Counted from the stretch's first letter, positions 48,258-56,897 are shown. The stretch: 64,000 nt of DNA from Polynucleobacter sp. AM-7D1 (GCF_018688455.1 NZ_CP061319.1:1860001-1924000); one strand, 5' to 3'. The notes: generated by a model not told the origin, from the letters alone. Translations and numbers: made by a program.

Positions 48258-49034
48258 ATGCCCACTCCAAATCTAGATCGACTATCCGCCCTTCTGCAAG
48301 GGCTTGCCCCGCGAGTGTCACTTAATGATCAACCCGTCGGATTTGGCTTGCATATCCTCGTTGATATAAATCCGCAAAAACTAGGCCCCTCTCTTGAGAA
48401 TATGGCACTACTCGTATGCCCAGCCCTTGATGACATGGTTTTGCCACCGCATGCAAAGAAGTGGATGAGCTTTGAGGTTGAACTAGATGGGCCATTGGCA
48501 CCCATGTTTTTATCGGAGTTTTCAGAACAGCTCTTAATTAACTTAGAAAATGCAGATGCTTCACTTACTCAAATTGTGCGTTTAATTTCAAGTGAAATGG
48601 CAGCCACCAGATGTGGACAACCTTTATTAATTAATCGGGCTGGAGATATTTTGCTGATTGGCTTGCTCAGGCATTTGGTTTCTCGACCACAAAAAACTAC
48701 CGGCCTATTTAGCGCTTTAGCCAATCCAAGAATTGCCAAAACCCTTGTTGCTATCCATGAGGACGCATCCAAGAACTGGTCTCTAGATGCCCTTGCTCTA
48801 GAAGCAGGTATGTCGCGTACATCGTATGCCCATCAATTTAAGAAATTGATGCAAATAACGCCCGGCAAATACATAGAAAGAATTCGGCTGAATTTAGCTC
48901 ATAGGCTTATTGTCGATGGCATAGGTTTAAAGCAGGCGGCACGTCATACAGGTTATTCAAGCGCATCTACCCTCTCGCGCGCAATGAGCCGACTATCAAT
49001 TAGAGAGCAATGCGCTAAACATAGAAGTAATTAG
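48258..49034 (+). CDS. AraC-family transcriptional regulator
   Basis: 258 residues: N-terminal cupin-type sensor domain (about 1-150, with LSALLQGLAPRV) and a C-terminal double helix-turn-helix: WSLDALALEAGMSRTSYAHQFKK near 172 (split MSRTS) and PGKYIERIRLNLAHRLIVD near 200. Divergent to the peroxiredoxin-like gene, tautomerase and DM13 genes, which are the natural candidate targets. The inducer is not deducible. Confidence 0.87.
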   Translation: MPTPNLDRLSALLQGLAPRVSLNDQPVGFGLHILVDINPQKLGPSLENMALLVCPALDDMVLPPHAKKWMSFEVELDGPLAPMFLSEFSEQLLINLENADASLTQIVRLISSEMAATRCGQPLLINRAGDILLIGLLRHLVSRPQKTTGLFSALANPRIAKTLVAIHEDASKNWSLDALALEAGMSRTSYAHQFKKLMQITPGKYIERIRLNLAHRLIVDGIGLKQAARHTGYSSASTLSRAMSRLSIREQCAKHRSN

Positions 49035-49108
49035 ATTTGTATGAATTTACTAAGCTCAAATAGCCCCTTAGTAAAAGGGGGGCGAGAATACTTGGGGCCC
49101 TAGATAAG

Positions 49109-49951
49109 CTATTCGCCAACAGTGGATTGAACTTGACCAGTTTTAATCCACTGAATAATTGCTTTTGTAGCGGCCTCTTCCCTACCCCCCATCGAATGTA
49201 AGTGAGTTCCACCACATATGTCCCCCGTACCCTCACCGCCTTTTACTGTTATCAAATTATTTTTAGAATATGCCGCAACAGTTGCATAAGGGGTATGGGA
49301 GCACTGATCATCACCATGATGAATATTCAACACGGGCGCCCTCAATGCTGACATATCAAATGACTCCACTGAAGAGCCATAGCTTCTGTTGTAGTTATTA
49401 GCCACCGTCATAGATGCAGAATGAATACTGCCCTTTATTTCAGTACCCAGATTTTTAGCAAGCCACTTTGATGAGATTGTTCCGTAGCTATGGCCCATCA
49501 CATAAAAATTTTTGATCCCATACTTTTCTTTCAGTAGAGTCATAATTTTTCTTACGTCATCGGCATGCTTCACAGAAGATCGATAGTCATCATTACACCC
49601 CAATGGCTTATTACCTGGTGCAACGCTATTTTCATCACTAGGGCAATCCATGACAACAAGCGCTATGCCAGACTGAGCAAACAACTCAGTATTGTTTTGT
49701 AAATAATTTAAGTTTCTTTTCCAATCATTTTCTGTCTTAATGTTGGCAATTCCGGACCAACCACGATAAAAAAGCAAAGCCGTATCTGTTTGCGTGGAAG
49801 GCTTAAGCAATATTGCCCTTTGAACAACTGGAGATTTTGAAAAAACTCCCGACTCTCTTCCAACATCAGCTTCCAAAAGAATGGGGCTCATTGTTTGAGC
49901 AGTCACAGAGCCAAAACAAAAGAAAGCGCAGACGCTTAACAGCCATTTCAT
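49109..49951 (-). CDS. Exported alpha/beta hydrolase
   Basis: 280 residues with a signal peptide (MKWLLSVCAFFCFGSVTAQ). Nucleophile Ser in VMGHSYGTISSKWL near 153, catalytic Asp in HHGDDQCSHTPY near 214, and His in GGTHLHSMGGREE near 248. Extra cysteines near 109-117 and 217-244 suggest disulphides. Substrate unknown. It converges with the AraC gene, with a 74-base gap holding a weak CCCCTT/AAGGGG hairpin without a T-tract. Confidence 0.8.
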   Translation of the reverse strand: MKWLLSVCAFFCFGSVTAQTMSPILLEADVGRESGVFSKSPVVQRAILLKPSTQTDTALLFYRGWSGIANIKTENDWKRNLNYLQNNTELFAQSGIALVVMDCPSDENSVAPGNKPLGCNDDYRSSVKHADDVRKIMTLLKEKYGIKNFYVMGHSYGTISSKWLAKNLGTEIKGSIHSASMTVANNYNRSYGSSVESFDMSALRAPVLNIHHGDDQCSHTPYATVAAYSKNNLITVKGGEGTGDICGGTHLHSMGGREEAATKAIIQWIKTGQVQSTVGE

Positions 49952-50039
49952 TTTTTATCCCTAGACTTACATATAAATAGATTTAACTAACCGTGACACT
50001 CTATCCTATTTTTGAGGCATATCCTAAACCCTATAAATG

Positions 50040-50102
50040 AAAAAACCACCCGGAGGTGGTTTTGGCGTTTCTTAATGGCCGGGGGCGGAATCGACCAGAA
50101 CT
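50040..50102 (-). repeat. tRNA-Phe tail plus UUCG-type terminator (copy C)
   Basis: AAAAAACCACCCGGAGGTGG, TTTTGGCGTTTCTTAATGGCC, then GGGGGCGGAATCGACCAG. The hairpin loop is changed from CGAA to CGGA and the CCA-end is altered, but the T-arm segment GGCGGAATCGA equals that of tRNA-Phe. It lies 15 bases after the stop of the MAPEG gene and serves as its terminator. Confidence 0.85.
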
Positions 50103-50116
50103 TACGATATCTAATG

Positions 50117-50515
50117 CTATCCAACCAGCTTATACAGAGCCCATCCCAAGTTCAAAATAACTAATGTAATCAACGTAGCAAATGTAAACTTCATTCCCAA
50201 AATTCGCTTACTGAAATCTGGTGGCGGCTCATTGATGCCTACAGCGTGAATTAAACGTCCAACAACTAAAGTGATGCCCGGCATTGCAACCAACCACCAA
50301 GGCGCACCATTTAATTCTAGACAAGCAATTAATATGATTCCGAAAGGTACATATTCGGCAAAGTTTCCTTGAGCACGAATCGCCCTCTCAAGATCATCAT
50401 GACCCCCACTTCCCAGGCCGCACTTGTTTTTTCTTCTCAGTCCAATGACGGCAAACGAGAGTTTGATAAAGATGATAGTTAAGATGCAGGCAATGATTGA
50501 GGTGACTAATAACAT
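50117..50515 (-). CDS. MAPEG family membrane protein
   Basis: 132 residues, four hydrophobic segments. Family wording: RRKNKCGLGSGGHDDLERAIRAQGNFAEYVP is split as KCGLGSGGHDDLERAIR and AQGNFAEYVPFG, near 28-60, and GRLIHAVGINEPP near 87. Relatives are membrane-bound glutathione transferases or unknown. Monocistronic, closed by repeat copy C. Confidence 0.87.
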   Translation of the reverse strand: MLLVTSIIACILTIIFIKLSFAVIGLRRKNKCGLGSGGHDDLERAIRAQGNFAEYVPFGIILIACLELNGAPWWLVAMPGITLVVGRLIHAVGINEPPPDFSKRILGMKFTFATLITLVILNLGWALYKLVG

Positions 50516-50556
50516 TTAGAGCTCCCAAAAGAATTCCTAGATATTAATCAGAAAAA

Positions 50557-50620
50557 GAAAAAATTGCCCAGAGGTGGCTTGTGAAATCTTGCTAGTTCTA
50601 GGCGGGATTAACTTGGGCTT
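50557..50620 (-). repeat. Decayed tRNA-Phe tail plus terminator (copy D)
   Basis: GAAAAAATTGCCCAGAGGTGG aligns with the hairpin of the other copies, then ATCTTGCTAGTTCTAGGCGG and GATTAACTTGGGCTTC align with the tRNA 3' segment and downstream flank of copy B. About half to two thirds of positions agree. It lies 9 bases after the stop of the DUF1398 gene. Confidence 0.6.
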
Positions 50621-50628
50621 CGGGACTC

Positions 50629-51033
50629 TCATCCTTGTGGAAAATGCTCAATGTGAACTTCGCCTTGCCGCCCGAAATAACTCACATGTCTTCCAGCTAT
50701 CCAAACAATATATCCGATGCAGCCAGCAGCCATCGTTAATTTAAGAAACTCAGGATATCTCACCACATCACTTTGAGCTCCACGAATGGCTGAAACAATG
50801 CCATCTTTATTAAATGAATTTGGGATCTCTACCAGAGGCATCTCCATAGAAACAGCACAAACCTCATTGCCTGACAAATAATATGTAGTTGATTGATTGC
50901 GATAGTCCGCGAAGTAAGACTCAACACCAACCTCAACTAAGCGACCCAATGCCTCTGGGAAGGTTAGAAGACCAGCATGAGATTGATGGGCACATTTTTC
51001 AATAACGTCTTTTGTATTCTGATTCATAAGCAA
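50629..51033 (-). CDS. DUF1398 family protein
   Basis: 134 residues, soluble. Recognisable family wording: LGRLVEVGVESYFADYRNQSTTYYLSGNE (split GVESYFADYRNQS, TTYYLSGNE) near 31-59, and AAGCIGYIVWIAGRHVSYFGRQGEVHIEHFP (split GYIVWIAGRHVSYFG) near the C-terminus. Function unknown; related proteins occur next to prophage genes in enterobacteria. Monocistronic, followed by repeat copy D. Confidence 0.8.
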   Translation of the reverse strand: MLMNQNTKDVIEKCAHQSHAGLLTFPEALGRLVEVGVESYFADYRNQSTTYYLSGNEVCAVSMEMPLVEIPNSFNKDGIVSAIRGAQSDVVRYPEFLKLTMAAGCIGYIVWIAGRHVSYFGRQGEVHIEHFPQG

Positions 51034-51072
51034 CCTTAAATTGACTGCTTAAATTATCCAGCCTTACAAACG

Positions 51073-51133
51073 AAAAAACCACCCGAAGGTGGTTTTGGTG
51101 TCTCTTGGTGGCCCGGGGCGAAATCGACCAGGG
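51073..51133 (-). repeat. tRNA-Phe tail plus UUCG terminator (copy B)
   Basis: Nearly identical to 53115-53169: the hairpin CCACCCGAAGGTGG, spacer TTTTGGTGTCTCTTGG and TGGCCCGGGGCG, AATCGA are shared with only about 3 differences over 55 bases; similarity ends in the T-loop of tRNA-Phe. It lies 49 bases after the stop of the 176-residue gene. Confidence 0.9.
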
Positions 51134-51178
51134 CTTCAGGATACCCGACCCTATTCCTATAATATCTTTTAAACGACT

Positions 51179-51709
51179 CTAATTAATCATATCAAGATAA
51201 TGCGTCATTTGTTTTGTACTCAGCGGCAATTTAGTAAGCTCCAGATAATAGGTGCTCGCCCCCGGCATACTTTCAATAGAGCCAGGTGTTAATTTGCCCA
51301 TAGGCACCAGGTAGTTCCCATGCAATTCTTTCATATGAGTAAAGAAGAGCATTGGTGGAACCTTAAGCTCCACAGCTCGCAAAACTAGCTCCTCGCATAA
51401 AACATTAGGCGATTCTATGTGCTGCTTATATAAGTTATTTTTCTCTTTTATCGCATGGCTCATGTAGCGCTCAATATGGACATCTTCATACAGTCGCTTG
51501 TTGAAATCATAGATATAGTCTGTAAGGGCCCTAGAGATCCAATAAGCTTCATTCTCGCTGTATTCGACTTGTAAGTTGTGCCAAAGCTTTGCTTGATAAG
51601 AATCTTTGAATTTTTGGCTCTGATGTTTATAAAAAGGATGGGACTTAACTAAGCTTGATACTATTCCGCCAAGTAGTAACGCGCCCCCTATCAGCAGAGT
51701 TTCACCCAT
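51179..51709 (-). CDS. Membrane-anchored protein of unknown function
   Basis: 176 residues: one N-terminal hydrophobic helix (about 4-19, ETLLIGGALLLGGIVSSL) and a mostly helical, charged remainder with many aromatic residues. YSENEAYWISRALTDYIYDF is near 50 and PMLFFTHMKELHGNYL near 118. No family recognised. Single gene on the tRNA strand, closed by repeat copy B, and divergent from the TetR regulator gene 200 bases away. Confidence 0.6.
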   Translation of the reverse strand: MGETLLIGGALLLGGIVSSLVKSHPFYKHQSQKFKDSYQAKLWHNLQVEYSENEAYWISRALTDYIYDFNKRLYEDVHIERYMSHAIKEKNNLYKQHIESPNVLCEELVLRAVELKVPPMLFFTHMKELHGNYLVPMGKLTPGSIESMPGASTYYLELTKLPLSTKQMTHYLDMIN

Positions 51710-51909
51710 AACTTGGGGGGAAAGTGGGATTAGAAAGGCTTTTAATCATGCCTCTTAATATAGATAGATAATGGCGCGATAAGCTTGTAATATGCTCATC
51801 TTTAGAAGTTTTTTATCCTCGCCTAATTATTTGATTTAGATAGCATTTTTTCTACTTTGTCATTTCATAGCCTCGCAATATTCAGTTTCATTCATGATGG
51901 AAAGAAGTT

Positions 51910-52533
51910 ATGGCTTCAGATAAAAAACTACGAACCCAGCCAAAGCAATCAAGAGCTGAAGTTACTGCTGACATCATCATTCAAGCGGCTATACATGCCA
52001 TTGAGAGTGCCGAAGAAATAGAAGCAGTGACATCCCAAAATTTAGCGGTTAAGTCTGGATTTTCAGTAGGATCTCTTTATCGTTATTTCAAAAATAAAGA
52101 TGACCTATACACTAGTCTTTGGCGATTTTTTGTAACACGCCTTCATGCTGGTTTAGTTCCAAAAATTGATGCCTTTCCTAATCATGGGACTGTCAGACAA
52201 TTAATGATGATGATCTCTGAATATTATTTTGACAACTTACGTTCTCGCAGACCTGGGAAGATAATTCCGCTCTATCGACTTTTTATAAAGGCGATGCCCG
52301 ACCCAGAAAATGTATATAAAGTAATGGATGTTCTTATAGCGCCTCTAATGCGGGCGCAGACTAGAAATCAATCTGGAACCATGAAAATCATGGATGAAGA
52401 TGAAGTTAGGATTTGTTTGCGAGCATCACAGGCAATGATTAGAAATGACTTTATGGAAAGAAATCCATACTTTGGAACTTCATCACATGAGCGAACCGTG
52501 TTGGATCTGTTAGTTCGAATCTATCAAAAATAA
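51910..52533 (+). CDS. TetR-family transcriptional regulator
   Basis: 207 residues. N-terminal helix-turn-helix: TADIIIQAAIHAIE, SQNLAVKSGFSVGSLYRYFKNKDDLY (split SGFSVGSLYRYF), near 20-68. The C-terminal ligand domain is undefined. AAGAAG before the ATG. It precedes the interrupted DUF2127 gene by 61 bases on the same strand. Base composition here looks more AT-rich than the core regions. Confidence 0.85.
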   Translation: MASDKKLRTQPKQSRAEVTADIIIQAAIHAIESAEEIEAVTSQNLAVKSGFSVGSLYRYFKNKDDLYTSLWRFFVTRLHAGLVPKIDAFPNHGTVRQLMMMISEYYFDNLRSRRPGKIIPLYRLFIKAMPDPENVYKVMDVLIAPLMRAQTRNQSGTMKIMDEDEVRICLRASQAMIRNDFMERNPYFGTSSHERTVLDLLVRIYQK

Positions 52534-52594
52534 TATGCACCAGAATGGCACAATTTTATGTATTACAAAAATCTATGGATTGTAGATTTAGGCG

Positions 52595-53053
52595 ATGAGT
52601 AAAAGCCTAAAGACAATTGCCTGCCTAAAAATATTTCGTGGGGCGGTTGCCATAACCATTGGCATTAGTCTTTTTTTCCTGCATCGAAACTCGCAAGCAT
52701 TTTCTTGGATTGATCATCCTGAGCTCAGCAGCATTGCCTCTAAAGATCCTTTCCTGCAGACGTTGTTTTATTGGCTGGATAACTTTAATCAAGATCAAAT
52801 ATTGAGTATCGCTATCTTGGCTAGCGTTATGGGCGTATTGCGTTGGGTAGAGGCAAGCGGCATTTGGTGTAATAAGAGTTGGGCCTAATGGTTGGCCGTA
52901 TTTTCAGGATTTATTTACATCCCTTTTGAGATCAATGAGCTCATTCACAGGTTTAGCTGGCTAATGGTGTTGGTGTTAATAATCAATACCATCATCGTGA
53001 TGTATCTAATGTATGTCTTACATAGCAAACGATTAGCCAAACTTTCTGAGTGA
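52595..53053 (+). pseudogene. DUF2127 membrane protein interrupted by an in-frame stop
   Basis: The first ORF (52595-52888) encodes 97 residues ending GIWCNKSWA. After its TAA (52886-52888) the same frame continues for 54 codons to a TGA at 53051, reading WLAVFSGFIYIPFEINELIH and then a hydrophobic helix. The joined 152-codon product resembles DUF2127 membrane proteins, where the motif around the stop would read W-A-E/Q-W-L-A. One base change (GAA or CAA to TAA) explains it. No frameshift is needed. Confidence 0.75.
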
Positions 53054-53114
53054 TTTTTATCACGAAGCTTAAAGCGACTACCATCCCAATCAAGGGAATT
53101 GCATAAACTCCAAT

Positions 53115-53140
53115 AAAAAACCACCCGAAGGTGGTTTTGG
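53115..53140 (-). terminator. UUCG-tetraloop terminator of tRNA-Phe
   Basis: Minus strand CCACC-TTCG-GGTGG followed by TTTTTT, 8 bases after the encoded CCA end with AAGAAACACC between. It is the parent form of the repeat copies at 46.6, 50.0, 50.6 and 51.1 kb. Confidence 0.85.
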
Positions 53141-53147
53141 TGTTTCT

Positions 53148-53223
53148 TGGTGGCCCGGGGCGGAATCGAACCACCGACACAAGGATTTTCAATCCTCTGC
53201 TCTACCGACTGAGCTACCAGGCC
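53148..53223 (-). tRNA. tRNA-Phe (anticodon GAA)
   Basis: 76 bases with an encoded CCA. Acceptor GGCCTGG pairs with CCGGGCC (one G-U), D-arm GCTC...GAGC, anticodon stem AGGA/TCCT around TTGAAAA (anticodon GAA), and T-arm GGTGG-TTCGATT-CCGCC. A minus-strand TATAAT (-10) sits at 53239-53234, 10 bases before the mature 5' end. The 3' end through the T-loop is duplicated downstream (lower coordinates), as is typical of integration targets. Confidence 0.97.
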
Positions 53224-53233
53224 AAGAGTTAGG

Positions 53234-53239
53234 ATTATA
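53234..53239 (-). promoter_or_regulatory. -10 element of the tRNA-Phe promoter
   Basis: Perfect TATAAT on the minus strand ending 10 bases before the tRNA. The -35 region is AT-rich (TTAATC with an 18-base spacer) and weak. Confidence 0.55.
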
Positions 53240-53349
53240 AATGAAACTAATTTATAGGATTAAAAACTGGGTTTACGATGGCAATTTACTCAATTGACTT
53301 ATCAATCGGCATCCAAGAGGCTATATTTAAAGGGGCTTATGGAGTGTTT

Positions 53350-54681
53350 CTAGCCCCCAGCAATCTGACCAGCCAATTGCTCAGCTTGCTTGGCAATAGC
53401 ACTTGCAGCTATGACATCACCCAAGCTTCCCATGGTTGCCGGCCCAATCATCCATAAACTATTCCACCGATCAGATGGTGAACGAATCACTCGGAAACTT
53501 GCATCAACCGCAATAGCATGCCCAAGCGGGTCCCTGATCGCCAATCGGTTTTCAATGAGTTGATTTAGTAAGGGATCAGATGCAACGCCTGTGCAATTGA
53601 TGATTCGATCTCCCTCAACATTAATTCCATTACCCAAGCGCACTCTGACCCGAGAGTCAGTACATTTGATTTCTATGGCACGTCCCAATACAAATTGAAT
53701 TTGATTTTTTGACTTCAGCTTTTCATATGCAGCTATCGTTTGTGGTGAGGCTCGAAAACGATATAAATTCCATAGCCAACCCACTCGCTTAAATAAAGTT
53801 CGCTTTTGATGCACGGAAAATTGTTGCCAAATGATACTAATATTTGTCCTCAACTCTTCCCACGCGCTCTGCCACTCTGTGCTCGCAGTGGATATTGAAG
53901 GCAAATAATCTCGCATGAAACGAATGAATTTAGCTGGGCTTAAATTCTGCGGCCAAACGGGCTGAATCTTTCTTTCCCAATTCGCCTGAGCCGGAGGAAA
54001 AATGGCTCTCGGACTAATCACATATATTTGTCCAAGATGCTTACGCTCTACCAAATTGTTAATGGCATCTAATGCTGTCAATCCTCCGCCTAGCAAAATA
54101 ATGCTCTCATGAGCTTCGACCCCGACTAATCCATGCCCCGCCCAGGGATTTTCAACAAGACATGATGCAGATAGATCGGGATAAGGAGTGGTGACGACGC
54201 AAGGCCAAGTGGGCGGGGGATTGCCAGTAGCGATAATGACTCGCTTTGCTCTTAATACCGCTTGGTTATCAAGAACAAGCTTCCATGAATTATCGTCCGA
54301 ACTTAAGCTGACAACTTTAGCTTTAATTTGTTCAATTTCATCCGGTTTAGATTCGGCAGAAATCAGTTCAAAAACATACCGACCAAAATCTTGGCGACGA
54401 TAAAAATATCCTGCATCAGTCTTTGCTTCTGGATCATTTACATTATCTTTAGCCCACCTTGAAAAATGCAAGGGGTCATTTGAAAAAATGATTGGCAAAT
54501 CCTCACGGATGTTCAGTCGAAAATGTAGATTGTCACAACCATATGCATTTCCCTTGCCTAGAGCGCCTGAGCCAATCACCGTTATAGCGGTGGGCGCAAT
54601 GCCCCTGCGCAAGAGATGCACCACCATTACAGCTGCAGCAAAGCCGTCGCCAATGATCGCCAATTCTTTGATGTTCGACAT
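53350..54681 (-). CDS. YdhS-like FAD/NAD(P)-binding protein
   Basis: 443-residue dinucleotide-binding oxidoreductase. N-terminal FAD motif LAIIGDGFAAAVMVVHLL near 8, second Rossmann glycines in IILLGGGLTALDAINNLV near 203, and ATGNPPP near 151. INCTGVASDPLLNQL near 377 is typical of the YdhS/HI0933-like FAD-NAD(P)-binding family. It lies 26 bases after the OsmC-YcaO gene on the same strand, so the two probably form an operon. Substrate unknown. Confidence 0.8.
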   Translation of the reverse strand: MSNIKELAIIGDGFAAAVMVVHLLRRGIAPTAITVIGSGALGKGNAYGCDNLHFRLNIREDLPIIFSNDPLHFSRWAKDNVNDPEAKTDAGYFYRRQDFGRYVFELISAESKPDEIEQIKAKVVSLSSDDNSWKLVLDNQAVLRAKRVIIATGNPPPTWPCVVTTPYPDLSASCLVENPWAGHGLVGVEAHESIILLGGGLTALDAINNLVERKHLGQIYVISPRAIFPPAQANWERKIQPVWPQNLSPAKFIRFMRDYLPSISTASTEWQSAWEELRTNISIIWQQFSVHQKRTLFKRVGWLWNLYRFRASPQTIAAYEKLKSKNQIQFVLGRAIEIKCTDSRVRVRLGNGINVEGDRIINCTGVASDPLLNQLIENRLAIRDPLGHAIAVDASFRVIRSPSDRWNSLWMIGPATMGSLGDVIAASAIAKQAEQLAGQIAGG

Positions 54682-54707
54682 GGGTCAGCCTAAATAGTAA
54701 TTAGCCC

Positions 54708-56897
54708 CTATCTAGAGGACCGGGCCAAATGTAATTTTTTATAACTGTCGATTAAACGATGGTGCCTCTCTAAGCCCTCTAACTTGATACTTGTTGGAGT
54801 TAACCCAAAGAAGCGCACACTGCCATTTACTGCTCCCAACACCGCATCGATTTTTTCCTTACTAAACATACGTCGTAGATTTTGCAGGTAGTCATTTATC
54901 TCTAAATCTTCGTCAAGCTCAATCTCTAGCACCGTATTTAAGGCCTGATAAAAAAGTTTTCTCTCAACGGTGTTGTCGTTGTACTGAAGAAAAGCGCCAA
55001 CAAGTTCATGCGCCTCTTCAAATCGTTTCAAAGCCAGATTAATTAAGAGCTTCAACTCAAGAACCGTTAATTGACCCCAAGGCGTGTTCTCGTCAAACTC
55101 AATACCAATCAATGTGGCAATATCACCATACTCATCAAGTTCATTATTTTCTAGATTTTCTAGTAGCTTGCTTAGATTGGCATTATCTAGTTTGTGTAGA
55201 TTCAAAATATCAGCACGGAATAACAGAGCCTTGTTCGTGTTATCCCAAACCAAATCTTCTATCGGGTACACCTCGGAATACCCTGGCACCAGGATTCTGC
55301 AAGCAATCGCTCCCAACTCGTCATACACTGCTACATAAGCTTCTTTCCCCATATCTTTAAGAATGCCAAACAGGGTTGCCGCTTCATCTCTATTGGAGTG
55401 TTCGCCATGACCTGAAAAGTCCCACTCAACAAAATCGTAATTTGATTTAGCACTGAAGAATCGCCATGACACAATGCCACTAGAGTCAATAAAGTGCTCA
55501 ACAAAATTATTTGGCTCAGTCACTGCCTCACTAGCGAAAGTGGGTGGGGGCAAATCATTCAAGCCTTCTAGACTACGACCTTGCAGAAGTTCAGTTAGGC
55601 TCCGCTCCAGGGCGACCTCCAAGCTTGGATGCGCCCCAAAGGATGCAAATACTCCGCCCGTTCTTGGGTTCATTAAAGTAACGCACATAACGGGATAGAT
55701 GCCGCCTAATGATGCGTCTTTAACCAACACCGGAAAGCCCTGCTCTTCAAGACTCTGAATGCCAGCCAGAATGCCGGGGTATTTTGCAAGCACTTCTTGT
55801 GGCACGTCTGGCAAAGCAATTTCTTCTTCAATAATTTGACGTTTAACTGCTCGTTCAAAAATCTCTGACAAGCATTGCACCTGCGCTTCAGCAAGTGTGT
55901 TGCCAGCACTCATGCCATTACTGACATACAAATTTTCTATTAAATTGGATGGGAAATACACAGTCTTACCGTCTGACTGACGCACATATGGCAAGGAACA
56001 AATTCCCCGCTCTACATTGCCAGAATTGGTATCGATTAAATGTGAGCCACGCAGTTCACCATCGGCATTAAAAATCTCTAGGCAATACTCATCCAGAATT
56101 TCTTTAGGTAGCGCATCTTTTGGTCCTGGCTTAAACCAACGCTCATTTGGATAATGAACAAAATTGCTATTGGCTATATCCTCACCCCAAAACGCACCAG
56201 CATAAAAATGGTTGTTGCTGAGTCGCTCGATATACTCGCCCAAGGCTGATGCTAGCGCACTTTCTTTTGTGGAGCCTTTGCCATTGGTAAAGCACATTGG
56301 CGAGTGTGCATCCCGAATATGTAAAGACCATACATTAGGAATCAGGTTACGCCATGAGGCAATTTCAATCTTAATTCCTAGATTGGCGAGCACACCAGAC
56401 ATATTCGCAATGGTTTGCTCTAGCGGCAAATCCTTACCTGGAATAAAGGTGCTTACATCTGAGGCTGAGTTCAAAGTTAAAAGGCTCTGGGCATCAGCAT
56501 CTAGATTCTTAACCTCTTCAATGACAAACTCCGGGCCTGCCTGCACGACTTTCTTGACCGTGCAACGCTCGATGGATCGCAAGATACCCTGGCGATCATT
56601 GGCAGAAATATCTTCTGGCAATTCAACCTGAATTTTGAATATCTGTTGGTAACGATTTTCTGGGTCGACAATATTATTTTGTGAAAGGCGAATATTCTCG
56701 GTTGAGATATTGCGTGTGTCGCAATACAGCTTTACAAAATAGGCGGCACATAAAGCTGAGGAAGCTAAAAAGTAGTCAAAAGGTCCCGGGGCTGAACCAT
56801 CCCCTTTATATCGAATGGGCTGATCAGCAATTACCGTAAAGTCATCGAACTTGGCTTCGAGACGCAACTTATCTAGAAAGTTAACCTTTATTTCCAT
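54708..56897 (-). CDS. OsmC-YcaO fusion protein
   Basis: 729 residues with two enzymatic folds. Residues about 1-130 are OsmC-like: RYKGDGSAPGPFDYFLASSALCAAYFVKLYC (split at FLASS) and SIERCTVKKVV, with two cysteines placed as in OsmC peroxidases. From about 165 on is a YcaO domain: KGSTKESALASALGEYIERLS near 224 (split ALGEYIERL), and SEIFERAVKRQIIEEEIALP near 342, the ATP/Mg-binding Glu-rich patches. The C-terminal part is TPR-like helical. E. coli YcaO acts with RimO on ribosomal protein S12; OsmC-fused forms are known by architecture but their role is unclear. Confidence 0.85.
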   Translation of the reverse strand: MEIKVNFLDKLRLEAKFDDFTVIADQPIRYKGDGSAPGPFDYFLASSALCAAYFVKLYCDTRNISTENIRLSQNNIVDPENRYQQIFKIQVELPEDISANDRQGILRSIERCTVKKVVQAGPEFVIEEVKNLDADAQSLLTLNSASDVSTFIPGKDLPLEQTIANMSGVLANLGIKIEIASWRNLIPNVWSLHIRDAHSPMCFTNGKGSTKESALASALGEYIERLSNNHFYAGAFWGEDIANSNFVHYPNERWFKPGPKDALPKEILDEYCLEIFNADGELRGSHLIDTNSGNVERGICSLPYVRQSDGKTVYFPSNLIENLYVSNGMSAGNTLAEAQVQCLSEIFERAVKRQIIEEEIALPDVPQEVLAKYPGILAGIQSLEEQGFPVLVKDASLGGIYPVMCVTLMNPRTGGVFASFGAHPSLEVALERSLTELLQGRSLEGLNDLPPPTFASEAVTEPNNFVEHFIDSSGIVSWRFFSAKSNYDFVEWDFSGHGEHSNRDEAATLFGILKDMGKEAYVAVYDELGAIACRILVPGYSEVYPIEDLVWDNTNKALLFRADILNLHKLDNANLSKLLENLENNELDEYGDIATLIGIEFDENTPWGQLTVLELKLLINLALKRFEEAHELVGAFLQYNDNTVERKLFYQALNTVLEIELDEDLEINDYLQNLRRMFSKEKIDAVLGAVNGSVRFFGLTPTSIKLEGLERHHRLIDSYKKLHLARSSR

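Noticed and set aside
49060..49085. CCCCTT/AAGGGG hairpin between the converging AraC and hydrolase genes
   Set aside because: Short stem and no T-tract in either direction; not enough to call a terminator.
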